Below, piece after piece: positions 33,285 through 44,704 of a DNA stretch of 64,000 bases. The translations under genes were made by a program, and so were the position numbers. Under the pieces are notes generated by a model. That model saw only the letters and a program-made list of their open reading frames with translations. It ran no database searches and was not told the DNA's origin. The stretch's first letter is position 1; each line of letters opens with the position of its first letter. This stretch comes from Ovis canadensis (taxonomy: Eukaryota; Chordata; Mammalia; Artiodactyla; Bovidae): the NCBI RefSeq assembly GCF_042477335.2, contig NC_091255.1, positions 49,826,501 through 49,890,500 of the forward strand. Reading direction: 5' to 3'.

Positions 33285-33292
33285 TGACGTCA
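33285..33292 (-). promoter_or_regulatory. Full-consensus CRE site upstream of gene 5
   Basis: TGACGTCA, a perfect palindromic CRE, about 315 bp before the ATG. The six other genes have one- or two-base variants at the same place, consistent with CpG decay. Regulatory function is inferred. Confidence 0.4.
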
Positions 33293-33691
33293 TCTGGTCA
33301 TGGGGTAGTTCCTGCTGGCTCTGTGAAGGGCAGAACTGTTCTCCTTTCACAGCTTTGTTCCTTTGGCTCTGCTTAGATTGAGACGTGCCTCGAAAGGGGT
33401 GGGATGCTGATGCATTCTGTGATGAATGAAGCCTGCTTGAGTCCAACTCTGATCCCTAGAAACTCGGGTTCAAGGCTTCCACATCAGTCCATATCTGGAC
33501 AACTTACTCAATACATTTCCCAGTTTTATCAGAGACATTCAGGTAGAGGATATTTTGCACAATGCTTTTTATGTGAAAATTGGCACCAAAGCAGGAGACT
33601 AGAAGCAGGCATAGAAGCAGTACACTGGGTTTCAGACAGCATCAACCAATTAATATTCCATTCCTATTTTGTAGCATCCCTATTTTGTAGC

Positions 33692-33963
33692 TTGGAGAAG
33701 GCAATGGCACCCCACTCCAGTACTCTTGCCTGGAAAATCCCATGGATGGAGGAGCCTGGTGGGCTGCACTCCATGGGGTCGCTAAGTTGGACATGACCGA
33801 GCAACTTCACTTTCACTTTTCACTTCCATGCATTGGAGAAGGAAATGGCAACCCACTCCAGTGTTCTTGCCTGGAGAATCCCAGGGACGGGGGAGCCAGG
33901 TGGGCTGCCGTCTATGGAGTCACACAGAATCAGACACAACTGAAGCGACATAGCAGCAGCAGC
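33692..33963 (+). repeat. Bov-A2 SINE with target-site duplication
   Basis: Dimeric Bov-A2 (two Bov-A units joined by the cttcactttcacttttcac linker), ending in AGC repeats. Flanked by attttgtagc at 33,682-33,691 and 33,964-33,973. Confidence 0.9.
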
Positions 33964-34201
33964 ATTTTGTAGCTGGGTCAGTGATCTGAGGTGAGACCTC
34001 CCACTTATACACAGATTTTTAAAAATTGAGTCAAATACAATGATAGCCAAGGCATATTTGAATTTGGCAATTTCCATATTTTAACAGATGTTGAATGTGT
34101 GAGACATAATTTCTTAATTTTTTTCCTGTGCAATTCTCTCCCTCTCTCTCCTCTAGTTATAAATGTAGGAGTGTAATTGTCATGTCATAGGGAAAGAATA
34201 T

Positions 34202-34395
34202 GGGCTTCCCTGATAGCTCAGTTGGTAAAGAATCCACCTGCAATGCAGGAGACCCTAGTTCGATTCCTGGGTCAGGAAGATCCACTGAAGAAGGGATAGG
34301 CTACCCACTCCAGTATTCTGGCCTAGAGAATTCCATGGACCATAGAGTCTATGGGTTGGCAAAGAGTCGGACATGACTAAGCTACTTTCACACAG
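34202..34395 (+). repeat. Bov-tA SINE with target-site duplication
   Basis: Flanked by the 13-bp direct repeat agggaaagaatat at 34,189-34,201 and 34,396-34,408. Confidence 0.9.
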
Positions 34396-35689
34396 AGGGA
34401 AAGAATATAGTCAACAATATTAAAAAGAATAAAACAGTGTTTCAGCATTTCACTACCATCAGTGTTATGTGCTCTCCTGTCTATTGTGAGCTTTCTGAAT
34501 GCTACTGGCATGTGTCTCTCTTGTTTTTATAAATTTAGGTATAACTTCATAATACATTATATTAGTTTCAAGTGTAAACATAATGACTTGATATTTGTAT
34601 GTCTTGCACAATGACCACAGTAAGTCTAGTTAAACTCCATCACCAACTTCAGTTCCAAATGTTTTGGAGAGATGAGAGCTTTTAATATTTACTCTCTTAG
34701 CAACTTTCAAATATGTAAGAGAGTATTATTAACTGTAGTCACGATGCTGTGCATTACCTTCCTCATGAGTGTATTTATAACTGGAAGCTTGTGCTTTTGA
34801 CCCCCTTTACCCATTTTGCCCACCCTCCACCACCCCACTCCAACTCTGCCTACCATTAATGTGTTCTCTCCATCTGTGAGCTCAGGGTTTAGATTTTTGG
34901 GTTTCTTTTGCATTCCAAATATAAGTGAGATTATATAGTATTTGTCTTTCTGTCTGACTTGTTTCACTTAGCATAAAGTCTTCTAGGTCCATTTATATTG
35001 TCACAAATGGGAAAGCAGATCATATTTTCCTGCTGAATTGTATTCCATTGCATAATACATAACATATTTTCTTCATTCATCCATTGATGGACACGTTGGT
35101 TGTTTCCATATCTTGCCTACCGTAAACAATGCTGCAATGAACATGTGGGTGCTTATATTGTTCCCAGTTAGTGTTTTGTTTTCTTCAGATAAATACCCAG
35201 AAGTGGAATTGCTGGATTGGATAGTAGTTCTTCTTTCCATTTTTGAGGAACAGGCATAGTATTTCTCATAGTGACTGCGCCAATTTATGCTCCTGTAAAC
35301 AGCCCACAAATGTTCTTATTTTCTCCACATTCTCACCAAGACTTGATGTAGCTCGTCCTTCTCATTATAGTCATGCAAAACTATGAGGTGGTAACTCATC
35401 ATGCTTTTGATTTGCATATCCCTGATGCTTAGTAATGTTGAGCTCCTTTCTAGTACCTGTTGCCCATCTGTATGTCTTATAAGAAAAAAATAATGTCTAG
35501 TCTGAACGTCTGCCCATTTTTTCGATCAGATTGTTTTTGTTTTGTTTTGTTGTTATTGGGTCAAGTGAGTTCTTTATCTATTTTAGTATCAATCCTATCA
35601 TGTATATGATTTGCAAGTATTTTCCCCCAATCAGTAGGCTGCCTTTTCATTTTTTTTACCATTCACTTTACTGTGTGGAAGCTTTTTTC

Positions 35690-35804
35690 TTTGTGCCATA
35701 CCATGTGGCTTGTGGGATCTTAATTCCTGGACCAGGGATTCAACCCAGGTCCCCAGCTGTGAAAGCACAGAGTCACACTCAATGGATCACCAGGGAATTC
35801 CTGC
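35690..35804 (-). repeat. CHR-type SINE
   Basis: Contains tgtggcttgtgggatctt, accagggattcaaccc and the accagggaattcc end, typical of artiodactyl CHR SINEs. Confidence 0.7.
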
Positions 35805-35979
35805 TTTTTGGTTTGATGTAGTCCCACTTTACTTTTCACCTTTGTGTTTAGTGTCTTTTTTTTTTTAAGCACCAAGACCAATGTTAAGGTCTATGTTTCC
35901 TCCAGAAATTTGATGGTTTCAGATTCAGGTTTAATCCATTTTGAGTTTTCTTGTCTTTTTGCCTGTGTTGGTCTTCATT

Positions 35980-36224
35980 GCTGTGTGCAGACCGTCTCTA
36001 GTTGGGGTAAGTGGGAGCTACTCTCTGGTTGAGGTGTGCAGGCTTCTCGCTGTGGTGGCATCTTTCTGCAGAGCACAGACTCGAGAGTGCGGGGGCTCCA
36101 GTAGATTTGGCAGGTGAGCGTATTTGCTCTGAGGCACGTGGAATCTTCCCAGACCAGGGATCAAACCCACGTCCCCTGCACTGGCAGGTGGATTCTTAAC
36201 CACCAGACCACCAGGGAAGTCCAT
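35980..36224 (-). repeat. CHR-type SINE with target-site duplication
   Basis: Longer CHR copy (ttctcgctgtggtggc, cagaccagggatcaaaccc, accaccagggaagtcc). The L1 host sequence ccattttgag is repeated on both sides. Confidence 0.7.
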
Positions 36225-36516
36225 TTTGAGTTAATTTTTGTGTATGGTGTAAGATAGTAGGTCAGTTTTATTCTTTTGTAAGTGGCTGTCAGTTTTTTCA
36301 ACACCATGTATTGAAAAGACTGTATTTTCACCATTGTATATTCCTGGCTCCTTTGCTATAGATTAATTGGCTGTAGAATGTATGGGTTTATGTCTGGGCT
36401 CTCTATTTTGTTCCATGATGTATGTGCGTTTTTATGCCAAACCATACAGTGTTATTTACTATAGTTTTGTAACACACTTTGCTATCAGCAAGCATTATGT
36501 CTCCAGCTTTGTTTGA

Positions 36517-36690
36517 CCCGGAGGGATGGTACGGGGAGGGATGAGGAAGGGGGGGTTCAGGACGGGGAAAGCGTGTATACCTGTGGTGGATTCATGTTGA
36601 TGTATGGCAAAACCAATACCATATTATAAAGTAATTAACCTCCAATTAAAATAAATAAATTTATATTAAAAAATTTAAAAAGAAAAAAAA
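36517..36690 (+). repeat. L1-BT 3' end with A-rich tail
   Basis: Contains ggagggatggtacggggagg, tgatgtatggcaaaacc and taattaacctccaattaa, then an A-rich end. Confidence 0.8.
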
Positions 36691-37799
36691 AGATTGCTTT
36701 GGTTATGAGTTTTCTATGCTTCCATACACATATTACAATTTTTTTTCTGATTTTGGTGAAAATGCCATTAGACTTTCAATAGGGATTGCACTGAATCTGT
36801 AAATTACTTTAGGTAGTAAGGATATTTCAACAATATTATTATTCTAATCCCTGAGCAAAAAATTTGTTTGTATTTTCTTCAATTTCTTTCACCAATATAT
36901 TATAGTTTATGGTGTTTACACTGTAGTTTGCAATGTTCTTTCATTTCTGATATTAAATTTGAGGCTTCTCTTTTTCTTAGTGAATCTAGCTAAAGTTTTT
37001 AAGTTGCTTACCTTTTTAAAATAAAAACAGCTTTTAGTTTTGTTGATCTTCTCTCCTATTTTTTCCCCCTTTTTAGTCTCTGTTTCATTTATTTCCACTA
37101 TGATCTTTGTTTCCTTGCTTCTGCTCACTTGGGACTTCCTTTGTTCTTCTTTATCTAGTTCCTTGAGTGTAAACTTAGGCAGTTTATTTGAAATTTTTTT
37201 GTTTCTCAAGCATTCATTGCTATGAGCTTATCTTTTAGAACTTCTGTTTCTGCACCCCATACGTTTTGGTATGCTGTAATTCCATTATCATTTGTCTCAA
37301 GGTATTTTAAATTTTCTCTTTTGATTTCTTCTTTGATTCATTGGTTGTTCAGTTGCATTTTATTGAATCTCCACATTGTGAATTTCCAGTTTTCTTTCTA
37401 ATGTTGGATACTACTGTGGTTTCAAAGTATACTTTATATAGTTTCAATCTTTTTTAACTTACTATGAGTTTGTTTAGTGAGCCAACATATAATCTATCCT
37501 GAAGAATGTAAAATGTGTGTTTGAGAAGAATATGTATTATGTTGCCCTTGAAAGCTGTATTCTATATATGTCTGTCAAGATGGATTTATATATGGTGTCA
37601 TTTAAGCCAATATTCCCCTGTGTATTTTTTGGTCTGGATGATCTGTCCAACGGTGAAATTAATGTCCTCGAGTGGACTATTAATGTCCTCAACTATTACC
37701 ATATACTTGTCTACTTCTTCATTAGGTCTGTAAATATTTGCATTACATTAATACATTTAGGTTATCCAATAGCATAAACATTTTGACCACAACATTCTA

Positions 37800-38250
37800 T
37801 AAGCAATTCTATAATTAGTGTTTTGCAACAAAAATACAAATATATAAAAATCATGTAAGTAAATATATATTTATATATAATATTTATTTATATATTTATC
37901 AAAAAACATACAAAAATATTTTGTTAAACTAGTTTAACATCTTTACTTTTTCAATAGTCTCAAACTGCAAACTATAGATATATGAGATATATATATATAA
38001 TATTTGGGGGATGGAAGAATTTTATAGCTGCAATTTAGAATGCAGAGAGGGTTTTTGTTTTTTTTTTTTGGCCTTCGGTGTTGTCCAGCCACTCATGCAT
38101 TCGTCTTCATCAAACGTTTGTAAGCATCCAGTGTGAGAAAGAATATCATCTAAACAAAATTGTTCTTTGGCCTAAGAATGTGATGACACAGTAGAAAGAA
38201 TTAAGTAACTTCTTGCAAAATATATTATGCTCCAAAGAAGTCTCTGAATT
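37800..38250. repeat. AT-rich low-complexity stretch
   Basis: TA/TTTA-rich runs near 37,850-37,910 and 37,975-38,010, and a T run near 38,055. No gene. Confidence 0.6.
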
Positions 38251-38352
38251 GATTCTTACAGACTCAGAAACCTGCTCTGATTCACGTACCCCTCTTGAGG
38301 CATAATAATTTTATCCATTCCATAGACTAATGCCAATTTATTCATCACAATT

Positions 38353-38572
38353 GGGCTTCCCTGGTGGCTCAACTAGTAAAAAACCCACTTGCCAATGCAG
38401 GAGACACAAGAGACCTGGGTTCAGTCCCTGAGTCAGGAAGATCCCTTGGAGAAGAAAATGGCAATCTACTCCAGGATTCTTGCCTGGAAAATGCCATGGG
38501 CAGAGGAGCTAGAAGGCTGTAGTCCATGGGGCTGCAGAGAGCTGGACACAACTGAGCAGGCGTGCACACACA
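38353..38572 (+). repeat. Bov-tA SINE
   Basis: gggcttccctggtggctcaa head, Bov-A body and CA-rich end. Confidence 0.85.
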
Positions 38573-39721
38573 CACGCATTAACCACAATCATAACTGTAA
38601 TGACGACAGTTTGGACAGTCTATTAGACCCGTCATTTCTCTGTGCAGGAGTATCTAAAGGGAAAGTCAAACAGCAACTAGAAGTTCATTTTATGAGAGCA
38701 AAGAATCAAAATAAGTATTAGGAACAACAAAATGTTGAATAGTATCCCAGGCACTCTTGTCAAACACGTGGTCTTTCCTAAGGGGCTGGAAGACTCAGGA
38801 GGAGGGCCCCTCGTGCCTGTGCACTGCCAAACCTTGTATGTGTGCCTCTCCTGACTCTGACCTTCCATAGCCAGCTGTCCCATCCCCACTGAAGAAACAC
38901 ACATTCATTTTTCAAATCCCCTGCAAGCTTGAGGAAATTCTGCTAGTCTTGATATCACATTTTCTCTCTAAAGTGTCTTTGTATAAATTGGGTCTAGTCC
39001 TATTTATGTCCGTAAGTACAACTTCAGAGGGAAAATCCTGTCAACTGCAGTTGATATGACTATGTATGTAAAAAAGATTTTTTTAAAGCCCATCGATTGG
39101 TAAACATTTAGAAATAATTAGGAAGTTTGGTTATAATATCAACATACATAAATTAATTACTTTTATATATGTCAGAAATACTGAGAAATTAAAATTTTAA
39201 GTTGTACTCTATAATAGCATAAACTATCGAGTAACTAAAAGAAGAAATATAATAAAAGTGGGAAAGACCTCTACAGAGGACAGTATAAACACTTTGACGA
39301 AGCAGCTCTACTTGTAGATATTTATCCAACAGAAATGTTTATCTATGTGCACCAAAGGACCAGTTCATAACAACATTACTTTTATTATCCCCAAACTGCA
39401 ACCAATCCACATATATATCAATAGCAAATAAATAACATGTGTCATATTCAATCACTGGAAGACTATACAGCAAGGAGAATGAATGAACTACCCGAAAATG
39501 ACATGGATGAGTGTGACAATCGTAATATAAAAGGAAAGTGACCGATTCTGTACTATTGAGAGTTATATTTGAAAGGGTTGGGCTTAAGTTCTATTTCTTA
39601 ACCTGATAATAGTGCCATTCATTCACTTTGAGATAGTTTATCAAGTTGGAGATTTTCTCACAAGAGAAATGGAAAAAATAATTTGTGGGGGATTGTATGA
39701 GCTCAGCCTTTCATCATGAAT

Positions 39722-39850
39722 TCTGTTGTTGTTTAATAGCCAAGTCAGGTCTGACCCTTTTGCGACTCCATGGACTATAACCCTCCAGGCTCCTCTGTCT
39801 ATGGGATTTCCCAGGCAAGACTACTGGAGTAAGTTGCTGTTTCTTTCTCC
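39722..39850 (-). repeat. Bov-A fragment
   Basis: Minus-strand Bov-A body (tctgacccttttgcgactcc, tcccaggcaagactactgg). Confidence 0.7.
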
Positions 39851-39902
39851 AGATGCTGTATAATAACCAAAGACACAGTATGGGATGAATAGTGGCACAA
39901 GA

Positions 39903-39908
39903 TTTATT
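39903..39908 (-). other. Polyadenylation signal of the KRTAP remnant
   Basis: Minus-strand AATAAA 437 bp after the remnant stop codon, matching the spacing in the intact genes. Confidence 0.5.
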
Positions 39909-40344
39909 TAGAAATCCAGGTAAAATTCCCTGCATCTAGAGAGACAACTCAAAGTGATCATGAAAAAGAAGAAAGTTAGATACAAAAATAATCAGTATAG
40001 TGAAAAGATACATGATTATGAAGACTATTATGAAGATAAGTATCTGAAACTAAAGAAAAAGTCATGAGGATTTTCCCCAAAAAATACATGTAGAGAGAAG
40101 GTGAAGATCTAGATTTCAAAGTCAAAGCCAAGATGCTCCATTATAATGATGAAGGAAGCCGGCGCATGACCCACACGGATAGGAAGGGGAGAATCAGGGC
40201 GAAGTCCCCTACATTCCATCAAGCTGATTCATGAGCTTTTTTATAGGCAGATGACTAAGAAAAAAAATCAGCATCGTTTGGAAATGAATTTGTCCGAGGA
40301 ACAGCAAGGTTGATTTGTGAGATGGTGGTTCTTTGGTGAGATTT

Positions 40345-40365
40345 TCAGCAGCAGGAAGGCTGGCA
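40345..40365 (-). pseudogene. KRTAP9: KRTAP9 remnant: last six codons and stop only
   Basis: Minus-strand codons read CQPSCC then TGA, identical to the end of the intact long-form genes. They are followed by a normal-length 3' UTR and a polyadenylation signal at 39,903-39,908. Everything upstream is missing: at 40,366 the sequence switches to the LTR that begins unit C. The insertion of unit C, or the deletion that came with it, removed the rest of this gene. Confidence 0.75.
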
Positions 40366-40570
40366 TATTCAGTTACACAGATAATTGGGGTATTTTTAGG
40401 TGATGGAGAGTCTAGGTATGAGCCCTGGGGCTCTTCCATCCAGGGGGTCTGGTTTTCCAGTTGATATGTCATTTCTATAGATACGGGGCATATAGCTCAA
40501 AGTCCACAGTCTGGCCCAAGATGGAGTCCTGCTTTCAAGATGGAGCCTGTTCTGTCTGTTTCCTCCTTCA
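40366..40570 (-). mobile_element. Endogenous retrovirus LTR, partial (unit C copy)
   Basis: Fossil LTR fragment on the minus strand, homologous to 16,130-16,336. It abuts the KRTAP remnant. The L1 3' end follows at 40,571-40,650. Confidence 0.65.
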
Positions 40571-41625
40571 TATATATACCTATGGTTGATTCATGTTGAT
40601 ATATGGTGGAAACCATTGCAATATTGTAATTATCCCCTAATTAAAAATAATATTTAAAATAATTACCAACCCAATTCCATTTGATTCCTACAAAATCAAA
40701 TTGATCATAATATATGAGCATTCAATATCATAAGTTTCATCAACTGTTAACTTCAGTAGAAGCTTTTAAGCCAAATGGAGAACTTTGATTATGACAGATA
40801 ACACTTCTGCTGTGCAAGGGTAGTGGAAAGAGAAAATACTCACAGTGAACAGTGAGTCAGTACACATGTCCATTATATATATGTGTATATATATGTATAT
40901 TTTTTTTTCCGAGAAAATGTGCCCTGAGGAAATGATGTTCTTTGCCTATTTGCATGTGGTAAAAGGACTGACTGTTTGGATTGAGCCAAGGGAGGAGCAA
41001 GAGTGGAAAGTACAGGGATCTGGAGAATTCTTAGATGGAGGCAGGTGTGAAGGCAGAAAGTGTTCCCCCCTTGTGTCCCACATCAATGACCTCCAGAGTG
41101 TTTACCACGAAGGAGACACGGGACAGCTACAAGTTTGGGATCTCTTATCCCATCTCTGTCTTTAGGTGCATCGATTCTTATACAAGAGAGCATAAAGGGA
41201 GTATCCATGGTGGCAGGCGTGGGAGATGTGTGTGGACCAACAGCACAAGCTGGCTCTGACCATGGCTGGCCTTGCTGTACATGCTGTTAGTCAGAAGCAG
41301 AGAATAACATCCCTCAGGAAGCCTAGCCATTGAACTTGAAGGCAGGCTAGTTTTCCTCTTAGGTTACATGTGCATGGAAAAGACAGCAATTCTTCTTTAC
41401 CAAGATTCCATGTTGTAAACATGGATTTGTTGTCCTTATCAGCAGTACTGTCCACCAGCTTATAGTAACATTGTCATAGGATTCGGAATCATCCAACTTT
41501 GGACCCACTGACCCACTTTTTGATGAACAAGATCAACAAGAGGCAAATGAACATGTGATCTACTTGTTCTGCCATACATCACATGACAGAGATGGCCGGC
41601 CCATGGAAAATCAGAATCGTCTTGT

Positions 41626-43423
41626 TCAGTTCAGTTCAGTCACTCAGTCATGTCCGACTCTTTGCGACCCCATGGACTGCAGCACACCAGGCTTCCCTGT
41701 CCATCACCAACTCCTGGAGCTTACTCAACTCATGTCCATTGATGCCATCCAACCATCTCATCCTCTGTCATCCCCTTCTGCTGCTCTCAATCTTTCCCTG
41801 CTTCAGGGTCTTTTCAAATGAGTCAGTTCTCCACATCAGGTGGCCAAAGTATTGGAGTTTCAGCTTCAACATCAGTCCTTTCAATGAATAGTCAGGACTG
41901 ATTTCCTTTAGGATGGATTGGTTGGATCTCCTTGCAGTCCAAGGGACTCTCAAGAGTCTTCTTCAACACCACAGTTCAAAGGCATCAATTCTTTGGTGCT
42001 CAGATTTCTTTATAGTCCAACTCTCACATCCACCCATGACTACTGGAAAAACCATAGCTTTGCCTAGATGGACCTTTGTAGGCAAAGGAATTCTCTGCAT
42101 TTTTTCTTTTTTATTTTTTTTACTTTATTTTACTTTACAATACTGTATTGGTTTTGCCATACATTGCCATGAATCCACCACGGGTGTACATGCGTTCCCA
42201 AACATGAACCCTCCTCCCACCTCCCTCCCCATAACATCTCTCTGGGTCATCCCCGTGCACCAGCCCCAAGTATCCTGTATCCTGCATCAGACATAGACTG
42301 GAGATTCGTTTCTTACATGATCGTATACATGTTTCAATGCCATTCTCCCAAATCATCCCACCCTCTCCCTCTCCCTCTGAGTCCAAAATTCGCTCTACAC
42401 ATCTGTGTCTCTTTTGCTGTCTCGCATATAGGGTCATCACTGCCATCTTTCTAAATTCCATATATATATGTGTTAGTATACTGTATTGGTGTTTTTCTTT
42501 CTGGCTTACTTCACTCTGTATAATCGGCTCCAGTTTCATCCATCTCATTAGAACTGATTCAAATGTATTCTTTTTAACGGCTGAGTAATACTCCACTGTG
42601 TATATGTACCACGGCTTTCATATCCATTCATCTGCTGATGGACCTCTAGGTTGTTTCCATGTCCTAGCTATTATAAACAGTGCTGTGATGAACACTGGGG
42701 TACATGTGTCTCTTTCAATTCTGGTTTCCTCGGTGTGTTCTGCACAACAAAGGAAAATATAAGCAAGGTGAAAAGACAACCTTCAGAATCGGAGAAAATA
42801 ATAGCAAATGAAGCAACTGACAAAGAACTAATCTCAAAAATATACAAGCAACTCCGGCAGCTCAATTCCAGAAAGATAAACAACCCAATCAAAAAATGGG
42901 CCAAAGAACTAAATAGACATGTCTCCAAAGAAGACATACGGATGGCTAACAAACACATGAAAAGATGCTCAACATCACTCATTATTAGAGAAATGCAAAT
43001 CAAAACCACAATGAGGTACCACTTCACACCAGTCAGAATGTCTGCAATCCAAAAGTCTACAAGCAATAAATGCTGGAGAGGGTGTGGAGAAAAGGGAACC
43101 CTCCTACACTGTTGGTGGGAATGCAAACTAGTACAGCCACTATGGAGAACAGTGTGGAGATTCCTTTAAAAATTGCAAATTCTCTGCTTTTTAATAGGAG
43201 GTCTAGGTTGGTCATACGTTTTCTTTCAAGGAGCAAGCCTCTTTTAATTTCATGGCTGCAGTCACCATCTACAGTGATACTGGAGCCCCCCAAAATAGTC
43301 TCTCAATGTTTCCATTGTTTCCCCATCTATTTGCCATGAAGTGATGTGACCAGATGCCATGATCTTAGTTTTCTGAATGTTGAGTTTTAAGCCAAGAGTA
43401 TTAAGCCTCTTTCAGTTTCATCA
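41626..43423 (-). repeat. BovB LINE with 38-bp target-site duplication (unit C)
   Basis: Minus-strand BovB, flanked by near-identical 38-bp direct repeats at 41,588-41,625 and 43,424-43,461. It is split by a younger L1 (42,099-43,177), leaving about 720 bp of BovB. The 3' end sits at the same site as the fragments in units A and B. Confidence 0.85.
42099..43177 (-). repeat. L1-BT inserted in BovB, with 5' inversion
   Basis: The low end starts with poly-T and L1 3' UTR on the minus strand to about 42,710. The rest, to 43,177, is ORF2 on the plus strand ([32 protein letters not shown]). The target-site duplication aattctctgc lies at 42,089-42,098 and 43,178-43,187. Absent from units A and B, so it came after the split. 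Confidence 0.85.
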
Positions 43424-43461
43424 AGAGATGGCTGACCCATGGAAAATTAGAATGGTCTTGT

Positions 43462-44246
43462 AGATGTGCAGTGAAGAACCAACTTAGAGATGACAACACA
43501 CGAGGTTGATATGTTGTTTCTCAATACGGTACATATTTTGACCTAATGGCCACTATGTGGTTCCCATATAGGTAGTACCATGTATATCCACAAAGGTAGT
43601 ATACATGGTTTGAGAAAGTGAAGTAGCAGTGAACCCTCTCACTTTAACTCAGGGTAACATATATGGGAATCTGTTCTTCCCCTCCCCATGGATCTACACT
43701 CTCCTGGACTGAAGGTTTTAATACTATGAAAGTCACATGTTTTAGGGAATAAAGTCTATGTTTAAACTGTCACCTGGTCATTTTGGACTCCTCATCTAGA
43801 TAGACCAGTGGGCAGAGAGAGGAGTTTCTAATTTCTGAGGGGTCATTATCGTAAAAAGATAGAGGGCAGGGAGAAATAGTCTGAACATAATTTCCTTGGA
43901 GTCTCTCATGGTGTGTCCAGGACCAGCAATAGATAACCACATGAACAACGAGAGCAACTATAGCTCGCCAAGGACATAGTCACTGAGGTTCAGACATCTA
44001 TTCATCCTTCCTTGGGATGTAAATGCAAGTGCCCTTGAGCAGGAACAGAAGACTTCATCCTGGATGAGTCTGTTTATTATTAGGTAAATCACACTACACA
44101 ATGAAATGGGTTTTTAATAATGAGATAATCATTAGGAAGGGGGCTAATATGATGCTCATATTGGATAAGACATATAATATATAAATCTCTATATGAGGAA
44201 TGTGGTGCAATAAATCAAACACATACAGAAGAATTGTGGTACACCA
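43462..44246. other. Distal 3' flank of gene 6, no gene
   Basis: Non-coding. The first 100 bp keeps ancestral flank (like 290-420 beside gene 1) that is missing from units A and B. Confidence 0.6.
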
Positions 44247-44252
44247 TTTATT
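44247..44252 (-). other. Polyadenylation signal of gene 6
   Basis: Minus-strand AATAAA 453 bp after the stop. Confidence 0.75.
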
Positions 44253-44704
44253 GAGAAACATACAGGTAAAACCCAAAGTGATTGTAAAAGGAGAAAGCAT
44301 GATACAAGAACTATGAGGGTAGCAAAAGAGAAAATATGATTATAAAGTTTATGATAGGCTATAGAAACCTATAGGAACATTCTGAGATCTGGTTTTCTTA
44401 AGTTACTCAGAAGAACTAGATGGTCAATCCTATTTTCAGAGTCAAAACCAAGACATACTCCCTTATCACAGATGCAGGAAGGTGGCACATGGTCCTCCTA
44501 CACCAGAGGAAGACAATTGGAGGAAGCCCCCCGCACTCCGTCAAGCTACTTCACAAGCTCTTAAGCAAGGAGATGAGTAACTGAAATTCTGGTCGAGCAC
44601 GTCAGTTGTCAGCAAAGTCTAGGCAGTGATGTTGTTTTGTCCCCAGGTAGCAAGTCAATTAATAGAAGGTGCTGTATAGGGACAGTGGATGCTTGGCAAG
44701 GTGA

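Larger units (their letters stand above)
34520..37800 (-). repeat. Old L1 (L1M-type), about 3 kb, with nested SINEs
   Basis: Minus-strand old L1, from 3' UTR (34,520-35,300) through the ORF2 C-terminal region towards more 5' ORF2 sequence (36,690-37,800). It is the paralogue of the L1 pieces in units A-C, but longer. Interrupted by CHR SINEs at 35,690-35,804 and about 35,980-36,224 and by an L1-BT 3' end at 36,517-36,690. Confidence 0.7.
38250..40365 (+). repeat. Diverged direct copy of the gene 5 downstream region
   Basis: Blocks at 38,250-39,100 and 39,175-40,365 match 30,270-30,890 and 31,255-32,420 in the same order and orientation, with a Bov-tA and a Bov-A fragment (39,722-39,850) inserted. 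It ends in the last codons of a KRTAP gene at the unit C breakpoint. Confidence 0.7.
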
